Of a stretch of 36,674 nt of DNA, positions 32,417 to 36,674 are shown piece by piece. The position numbers were made by a program, and so were the translations under genes. Numbering within the stretch: position 1 is the first letter of the stretch; the number at the start of each line of letters is the position of its first letter. The notes under the pieces are model-generated. The model did no database searches, had not been told where the DNA came from, and was given only the letters and a program-made list of their open reading frames with translations. The DNA comes from Bacillus norwichensis (GTDB lineage: Bacteria > Bacillota > Bacilli > Bacillales > Bacillaceae_C), in the NCBI RefSeq assembly GCF_014836955.1, contig NZ_JACSPV010000042.1, forward strand, positions 1 through 36,674, written 5' to 3'.

Positions 32417-32671
32417 TTAGGCTACATAAATTATCATGAGTGATGGAATTATTTGAATTGGTATTAAGCAATCACAGTCGCTCCTCATGCTCCTATTCCT
32501 CCCACAATACCATTGAACAAAACAAAAAGAGCCATGAGGAACGCCATAGTATACTTTCATGACGAACTTTTTCCACAAGCTCCTTGGTAATTGCTCAAAA
32601 CCTAAACTATTCGAGAAACTTCCTCTAGTATAAGGCCCCCAATCGGAATTTCTGCCAGGGACCATCAACAC
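32417..32671 (-). pseudogene. possible decayed gene
   Basis: An 84-codon open frame without ribosome-binding site. Adjacent frames read protein-like pieces (V-D-G-P-W-Q-K-F-R-L-G-A-L-Y then a stop, and a hydrophobic stretch MAFLMALFVLFNGIVGGIGA in a third frame), as expected of a small membrane-protein gene broken by frameshifts. I cannot name the family. The remaining 32254-32805 shows nothing else. Confidence 0.25.
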
Positions 32672-32805
32672 TTATATATCGACTGAACTATTTTGCTGTT
32701 AAGTTTCTTTACCTCCCCTTTGCAAACCGAAACAACGGGATGATGATGCTATTTTCATACGAGATAATTCAGCCTTTTTCCAGATTCATAGAAAAGCCTA
32801 GCAAA

Positions 32806-33339
32806 CTATTTATCTTTTTTAGGCCAAAGAGTATAGCTAAAGCTCCAAATAAAATCAATAGCCAGAAAGAATCCCCAGCGCGGGATGAAATCTAACAAAG
32901 CCTTTGTCCTTGATGAATCACCAACAAATGCAGTCATTGCCAACAATAAAGAGCAACCTATCACCCATGAGAGCAAGTGGCGATACCAGCCATTTCGTTC
33001 ATTTCGAGCGTGTTCTTTCCCTCCTCGCGGAGCTTTCTTTGGTTTTGGCCCACCAGCAAAAGTGTATGCGAATCGTTCATCCGCCCAATGAATCATCCTC
33101 TTGCCGAATCCCACTGTTACGCCAATATATATCGCTGCTAGTGAATGGAATATATCTGCCACAGCCCCATTTTTCAAATCCACCACGGTAGCAGCGATCA
33201 AAATCAAGTCAACAATCGGAGTACAGAGCAACAAATATCCGCCCAGCTTCTTTCTTTTCAACATATAACGGGTAAACAAGCCCGCAATGACAAATATCCA
33301 AAATCCTATTTCACAACCAATGATTAACCAGCCAATCAT
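32806..33339 (-). CDS. ymcC: YmcC-like integral membrane protein
   Basis: 177 aa, ATG with AAAGGAAGTG 4 nt upstream. Five or so helices: MIGWLIIGCEIGFWIFVIAGLF, LGGYLLLCTPIVDLILIAATV, IFHSLAAIYIGVTVG, a charged loop (WADERFAYTFAGGPKPKKAP), then LLSWVIGCSLLLAMTAFVG and a last helix near the C-terminus. Same family and same divergent arrangement with a PksA-type TetR gene as in B. subtilis (ymcC-pksA). The function is unknown. The regulator's tandem palindromes sit in the shared promoter, so PksA probably controls it. Confidence 0.85.
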   Translation of the reverse strand: MIGWLIIGCEIGFWIFVIAGLFTRYMLKRKKLGGYLLLCTPIVDLILIAATVVDLKNGAVADIFHSLAAIYIGVTVGFGKRMIHWADERFAYTFAGGPKPKKAPRGGKEHARNERNGWYRHLLSWVIGCSLLLAMTAFVGDSSRTKALLDFIPRWGFFLAIDFIWSFSYTLWPKKDK

Positions 33340-33353
33340 TTTACACTTCCTTT

Positions 33354-33396
33354 TTAATACAAACGTATTAAAAATAATTTAACACGTATGTATTAA
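33354..33396. promoter_or_regulatory. tandem PksA (TetR) operators
   Basis: Site 1 TTAATACAAACGTATTAA (33354-33371) is a perfect palindrome with 7-bp arms; site 2 TTAACACGTATGTATTAA (33379-33396) has one mismatch. Starts are 25 bp apart. They lie between ymcC and pksA, site 2 overlapping the pksA -35 area. TetR dimers often bind such paired sites. Confidence 0.75.
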
Positions 33397-33411
33397 AAAA
33401 ATCAACCATGA

Positions 33412-33417
33412 TATAAT
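33412..33417 (+). promoter_or_regulatory. pksA -10 box (leaderless transcript)
   Basis: TATAAT ends 6 nt before the pksA ATG, so transcription should start at or next to the A of the start codon. A TGTATT 17 nt upstream is a weak -35 inside operator 2. Confidence 0.6.
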
Positions 33418-33423
33418 CAAAAT

Positions 33424-34038
33424 ATGCCAAAAATCGTTGATCACGAAAAACAAAAACAAAGAGTTGCTGAAGCTGCCTGGAGGGTCATCAGGGAAGAAGG
33501 CATGGAGCAGGCAACCGTACGCAAGATTGCCGAAGAAGCCGGGATGTCTGTTGGCTCTCTGCGGTACTATTTCTCTTCACAGTCCGAGTTGTTTGCGTTC
33601 TCCATGAATCTTGTTTCAGAAAGGGTGAAAGAACGAATCAGAAGCATTTCTTTTTCCGGTCCTCCACGGGAGAGCATGAAGCTTTTACTGAAAGAATTGC
33701 TGCCCATGGATGAAGAAAAAAGATTTGAAGGAGAGGTGTGGTTTGCATTTACGGCCAAATCCTTATCGGACAAATCCCTTCTTTCCCTCAGCCAACAAGT
33801 GTACAGGGAATTAAGATCCGTTATGGCACTTATCATCAATTCTCTAGTGGATCAAGGGCTCGCCCTTCCTGATTTGAATACTGAACTCGAAACAGAAAGA
33901 TTATACGCACTCATTGACGGCTTGGCCATCCATGGCACACTTGAACCAGGGCAGGTTACCCCCGATTTAATGGAGAAAATCGTAACTGGCCATCTAAAAT
34001 CAATATGTAAAGCAGAAAGAACCTCTGAAAATGGATAG
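33424..34038 (+). CDS. pksA: TetR-family regulator (PksA-like)
   Basis: 204 aa. N-terminal helix-turn-helix about residues 10-55 (AAWRVIREEGMEQATVRKIA, then EEAGMSVGSLRYYFSSQSEL) and a ligand-binding C-terminal domain with the FAFTAKSLSDKSLLSLSQQ and ERLYALIDGLAIHGTLEP blocks that match B. subtilis PksA. There is no ribosome-binding site before the ATG, and the promoter places transcription start at the ATG, so the mRNA appears leaderless. Later Met codons would cut into the DNA-binding domain. Despite the name there is no polyketide cluster here; the likely target is the divergent ymcC and itself. Confidence 0.88.
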   Translation: MPKIVDHEKQKQRVAEAAWRVIREEGMEQATVRKIAEEAGMSVGSLRYYFSSQSELFAFSMNLVSERVKERIRSISFSGPPRESMKLLLKELLPMDEEKRFEGEVWFAFTAKSLSDKSLLSLSQQVYRELRSVMALIINSLVDQGLALPDLNTELETERLYALIDGLAIHGTLEPGQVTPDLMEKIVTGHLKSICKAERTSENG

Positions 34039-34054
34039 AGGTTCTTTTGTTTTT
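34017..34054 (+). terminator. pksA terminator
   Basis: AAGAACCTCT, 10-nt loop, AGAGGTTCTT (perfect 10 bp) then TTGTTTTT. The stop codon lies in the hairpin. Confidence 0.9.
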
Positions 34055-34225
34055 ATTACTGAATCTGTAGCAGCATTACTTTTATGAAGTACTGACATTA
34101 TGCCTGTAATTCAAATTTCTGACTGATCCCTACTTCACGTTTCAAAAAGCCGAGCACATCATCTATCAAACATCTGTTTTCATTAAGAACCACAATGAAA
34201 AAGTTTTATGTAATAATAAGTCTCT

Positions 34226-34684
34226 ATGATAGATATATTCAAAAATATGGAGGGATTCACATGTATAAAAAAAAATGTGATTATACTTATAATCATTCTT
34301 CTCTCGTTTATTGGATGTTTACACTTAAAGAACATTAATGCCGGTAATAAAGTCGAGCAAACAAAAATAATTGAATCAAAGGCTAGTTGGTCAGTTGAAT
34401 TAGAGCAACAAAAATCAAAAGAGCCTGATCTTTATCAAGCCTATAAAATAAAAGTAAAAAATACAGGGAAAACAACGACACTTGTTGAAATTAATGTTAC
34501 TCACCCCTTCAAAAAAGATGCAAAAGTTATTTTTCCACGGGAAACTTCTGAATTAGGTCCTGGTAAAACCTATGAAATGGGAGAAATTTATGCAATGAAT
34601 AATCACCCGCAAAAATATATTGTAGATTTGATTTGGGAGGAAAAAAACATACAATTTGAAGAGACTTTTACTGTCGGTAAATAA
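34226..34684 (+). CDS. putative lipoprotein with A9 tract displacing the start
   Basis: The continuous frame gives 152 aa, but its first ATG has no ribosome-binding site. The well-placed start is ATG 34261, with GGAGGG 7 nt upstream; it is out of frame by one base because of an A9 run at 34267-34275. With eight A's the protein would begin M-Y-K-K-N-V-I-I-L-I and continue through LLSFIGC, a proper lipoprotein signal (lipobox FIGC). The mature part is a beta-rich domain (about 100 residues; YKIKVKNTGKTTTLVEINVT, then ELGPGKTYEMGEIYA) like small secreted Ig-like proteins. No family assigned. Slippage, phase variation or a recent frameshift could explain it. Confidence 0.65.
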   Translation: MIDIFKNMEGFTCIKKNVIILIIILLSFIGCLHLKNINAGNKVEQTKIIESKASWSVELEQQKSKEPDLYQAYKIKVKNTGKTTTLVEINVTHPFKKDAKVIFPRETSELGPGKTYEMGEIYAMNNHPQKYIVDLIWEEKNIQFEETFTVGK

Positions 34685-34794
34685 TCTTTGGATTTTGAAA
34701 ATCGCAACTGGATTTCTGTAATAATAACAATAGTAAAGCCTGGTCAGCGCCGGACTGTTTTATATATACCACTAAATTAAAAGGGTGAATTAAA

Positions 34795-34893
34795 ATGACA
34801 AGCCAAAAAGAAATTAGAGGTAGATATAATCTCTGGCATCCACATCAGAAAAAATCAAATATGCATGCTTCTCATGATGGTCGAGTGAAATGA
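34795..34893 (+). CDS. 32-residue small protein coupled to the next gene
   Basis: M-T-S-Q-K-E-I-R-G-R, Y-N-L-W-H-P-H-Q-K-K, S-N-M-H-A-S-H-D-G-R-V-K. ATG with AAAGGGTGA 7 nt upstream; the stop overlaps the next start as ATGA. Basic, with four His residues and no hydrophobic segment. It could be a small protein in its own right or the surviving tail of a longer toxin-like protein. No family recognised. Confidence 0.5.
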   Translation: MTSQKEIRGRYNLWHPHQKKSNMHASHDGRVK

Positions 34894-35462
34894 GCGCTTC
34901 AAATATAAGTTATTTTTCTAGGCTATCTGATAAGTATGAAAAGCTTAAGACTCAATTGCTTTTCAATAAAGAGGAAGTCCTAAAAATAATAATAGAAAAA
35001 TTTAAGGCTGACGAAATTCCAAAGGAAAAGGTACTAGATCTCGAGGGAAGCGATCAAGTAGATCACAATTACGTGTTTGCAGCTCTTAATATCATAGATC
35101 CTCAAACTCTAACTTCTCTTTTTACCCCAAAAGAAAAAAGAGAACATCAAGAAGAGATTGAAGATAACAAAAAGTACCCATTTGATTGGTCTAATGTAAC
35201 ACCAGGTGAAGAAGAATTTGTTCAGTGGGGGATTGACTGGCAAGAAGGACGTAGGATAACCCTTGTGCTCGAATCTAAAGATAACAAGTATGTTAGTTGC
35301 TGGGATATGCGTGCAGACTGTAGAAGACTTAGTCGTTATCTAAACGCCCTTACTTATGGAGTTATTCACGAACAGAATAAGAGTAAAAATACTGTGGAAG
35401 TGGAAGATTTTCACTACTATTTAGACAGCCTAAATAAATTTGACTTTTTAAATAAAATTTAA
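34890..35462 (+). CDS. hypothetical protein (190 aa)
   Basis: Starts at the ATGA overlap with the 32-residue ORF, so probably made by translational coupling; no ribosome-binding site of its own. Helical, acidic N-terminal half (KYEKLKTQLLFNKEEVLKII) and a C-terminal half with WGIDWQEGRRITLVLESKD and CWDMRADCRRLSRYLNALTY. No signal peptide or membrane helix. I do not recognise the family. An immunity-type role next to a toxin remnant is one possibility, without direct evidence. It is followed by a perfect 11-bp hairpin. Confidence 0.75.
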   Translation: MSASNISYFSRLSDKYEKLKTQLLFNKEEVLKIIIEKFKADEIPKEKVLDLEGSDQVDHNYVFAALNIIDPQTLTSLFTPKEKREHQEEIEDNKKYPFDWSNVTPGEEEFVQWGIDWQEGRRITLVLESKDNKYVSCWDMRADCRRLSRYLNALTYGVIHEQNKSKNTVEVEDFHYYLDSLNKFDFLNKI

Positions 35463-35527
35463 AAAGATCATGAAAAGCGGCGTTCAATTGTACAGAAATT
35501 CATCCACGGGAAGTCTATTGACTGTTG

Positions 35528-35556
35528 AAATTAGAGGCAAGCAGAGCCTCTAATTT
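35528..35556 (+). terminator. hairpin after the 190-aa hypothetical gene
   Basis: AAATTAGAGGC, 7-nt loop, GCCTCTAATTT, perfect 11 bp; the U tract comes from the stem itself. Confidence 0.7.
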
Positions 35557-35681
35557 ACACTCTGTTCCCTCCTTCGCCACATTTATTACACGGGATTGCC
35601 ACCTTGTTATTTCGAACTGCGACATTTTTTTGTAAAATGGCAATATATAATTGGTTTTTAGAAATTAAGGAGGTAACAAGT

Positions 35682-35915
35682 ATGAACTTGACCCCAGATC
35701 AACGGTCTGTGTTACTTGCGTTAACCACTGATTGGCAGACACCAATACAGATAGCCGACCAGCTTTCAAAAGATGGTAACGATCCATCCAACGTAAATCA
35801 GCCTCTTAAAGACTTAATGCGTGCAGGTCTGATTCAGGCTAATCCTGTTGTGCTGGGCACATACCGACTAACTTCGGATGGCACTGTCACCAAGGCGGAT
35901 CTCCTCGGGGAGTAA
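35682..35915 (+). CDS. small winged-helix DNA-binding protein
   Basis: 77 aa from the ATG at 35682, with AAGGAGGT 8 nt upstream; the frame is open further upstream without a start signal. A single winged-helix fold: helices LTPDQRSVLLALTTD, TPIQIADQLSKDG and NVNQPLKDLMRAGLIQ, then the wing (VVLGTYRLTSDGTVTK). Similar in layout to small MarR/ArsR-type or PadR-like regulators, but with no ligand or dimer domain. The target is unknown. Its last codons form part of the terminator. Confidence 0.8.
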   Translation: MNLTPDQRSVLLALTTDWQTPIQIADQLSKDGNDPSNVNQPLKDLMRAGLIQANPVVLGTYRLTSDGTVTKADLLGE

Positions 35916-35931
35916 CCGCCCCCCTTTTTTT
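35894..35931 (+). terminator. terminator of the winged-helix gene
   Basis: GGCGG-at-CTCC-tcgg-GGAG-taa-CCGCC followed by a C/T run ending TTTTTTT; overlaps the end of the gene. Confidence 0.9.
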
Positions 35932-36130
35932 CTCCACAATGTTCAATTAAACTAATCTTAATTTCCACTCTGTTTAACAATCTTCACTCAATGAATTCAG
36001 CTCTTTTGAAAAACACCCAAGACATATATTTTTAATGCCCATAATCACCAGTTTTTTTGCTTCGCTACTTTCATATCTGATTGAAATGCTCTTCTTAAAT
36101 AGTGAATCTGCATAAGGAAAACTAGCTAAT
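35932..36130. other. intergenic, no gene recognised
   Basis: 200 bp of AT-rich sequence with stops in all frames, leading into the integrase remnant. Confidence 0.5.
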
Positions 36131-36151
36131 AGCCCCCTCTTTTAGATATGA

Positions 36152-36535
36152 AGCGATAGTCAGATTGCAGAGTTTACCTTATTTTTGAAAAAGCATGAGG
36201 GTAAGCGATCATATATACAAAAATGGTTGAATCTGTATTTTGAAATGGAGACGATCAAGAGAACAATTGTCTTCATATGTAATACTTATCCGTTCTGAAA
36301 AGTATTTTTCACTATGTGGCAATAAGAACAGTATTCTTTAAACGCTTTGAACCAGCTGGTTAACTTTATGGAGACATACCCGTATCAAGGATTCAATAGA
36401 TATCTGCTGTATGTATTTTTTAAAACAAAGAAGCCTTAGAATCAGTGAAGCACTGGCTCTTAGATGGACAAATACCAACAGCTAAAAAAATCTTACAGAA
36501 CAATTAGCCTTAACGATGACCTGTTACGAATTAGG
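36152..36535 (+). pseudogene. decayed tyrosine recombinase (phage/ICE integrase)
   Basis: Pieces in different frames read as parts of one integrase: FLKKHEGKRSYIQKWLNLYF (36182 on), EQYSLNALNQLVNFMETYP followed by YQGFNRYLLYVFFKTKK (about 36327-36433), RISEALALRWTNTN (36438 on; the Arg is the first catalytic residue of the family, in the usual G-L-R-x-x-E context with GL lost), and KSYRTISLNDDLLRI (36488-36532). Stops and frameshifts separate them, and the C-terminal His-x-x-Arg and Tyr segments are missing. A relic of an integrated element. Confidence 0.75.
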
Positions 36536-36623
36536 TAAACAAAATGAATTAATTGTAGAAAGAATCTTTCTGGAAGAATGAGATTGAGTCCTCTTCCGTA
36601 AGCCCGAAATATAAATAAAATAA

Positions 36624-36642
36624 GCGCACCTTTTCGGTGCGC
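36624..36642. terminator. terminator near right edge
   Basis: GCGCACC, loop TTTTC, GGTGCGC. On the minus strand it is followed by TTATTTTATTT, so it probably ends a gene entering from the right. Confidence 0.75.
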
Positions 36643-36674
36643 ATGCCAAACAGCCGTCTATTCTTATGTTTTTC

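Noticed and set aside
33424-34038. Polyketide biosynthesis regulator
   Set aside because: Only the historical name of PksA implies this; no polyketide synthase genes lie in the window and the operators point to ymcC and self-control.

Overview
The window looks like the chromosome of an endospore-forming Bacillaceae species (Bacillus sensu lato, of the Mesobacillus/Cytobacillus sort). The left 22.7 kb follows the Bacillus subtilis yui-yum-yut-yun gene order almost gene by gene: yuiC, yuiB, yumB, yumC, yutM, yuzB, yutJ, yuzD, yutI, yutH, yutG, yutF, yutE, yutD, yutC, lytH, yunB, yunC, yunD, yunF. Family names come from recall of the B. subtilis proteins and from motifs; no database search was run.

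Region by region. 1-0.43 kb: a T-box leader reading leftwards with specifier AUG (Met), controlling a gene outside the window. 0.6-9.1 kb: a redox and iron-sulfur neighbourhood with three flavin oxidoreductases (YumB, YumC, YutJ), two Fe-S assembly proteins (YutM, YutI) and two small cysteine proteins (YuzB, YuzD). 9.2-15.2 kb: spore and housekeeping genes (YutH coat protein, PgpA-like YutG, HAD phosphatase YutF, YutC lipoprotein, LytH endopeptidase). 15.3-18.9 kb: a two-gene MetPS-like Na+/amino-acid symporter and an NhaC antiporter, placed between lytH and yunB, the antiporter behind a leader RNA with its own terminator. 19-22.7 kb: yunB, yunC, yunD, yunF. 22.7-36.7 kb: accessory DNA with a Bcr/CflA drug pump behind a leader peptide, a butanediol dehydrogenase with a MarR/MhqR-like operator, an ECF sigma-ABC transporter operon, an HXXEE membrane protein, the conserved divergent ymcC/pksA pair, small unknown genes and a decayed phage integrase.

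The most interesting signals are not protein genes. (i) The Bcr/CflA pump is preceded by a sigma-A promoter, a 27-codon leader ORF and a stem that would mask the pump's Shine-Dalgarno, the layout of an antibiotic-responsive translational attenuator. (ii) Three copies of a roughly 180-200 bp hairpin-rich repeat each begin exactly at the stop codon of yuiB, yuzB or yutF and fill the 3' UTR, two of them ending at an intrinsic terminator. (iii) The nhaC leader has a long closing helix and an attenuator terminator and matches no riboswitch class I recognise. The window also holds a 3.4-unit 58-bp tandem repeat, a 181-bp tandem duplication next to yutD, and a hairpin element with 15-bp perfect ends.
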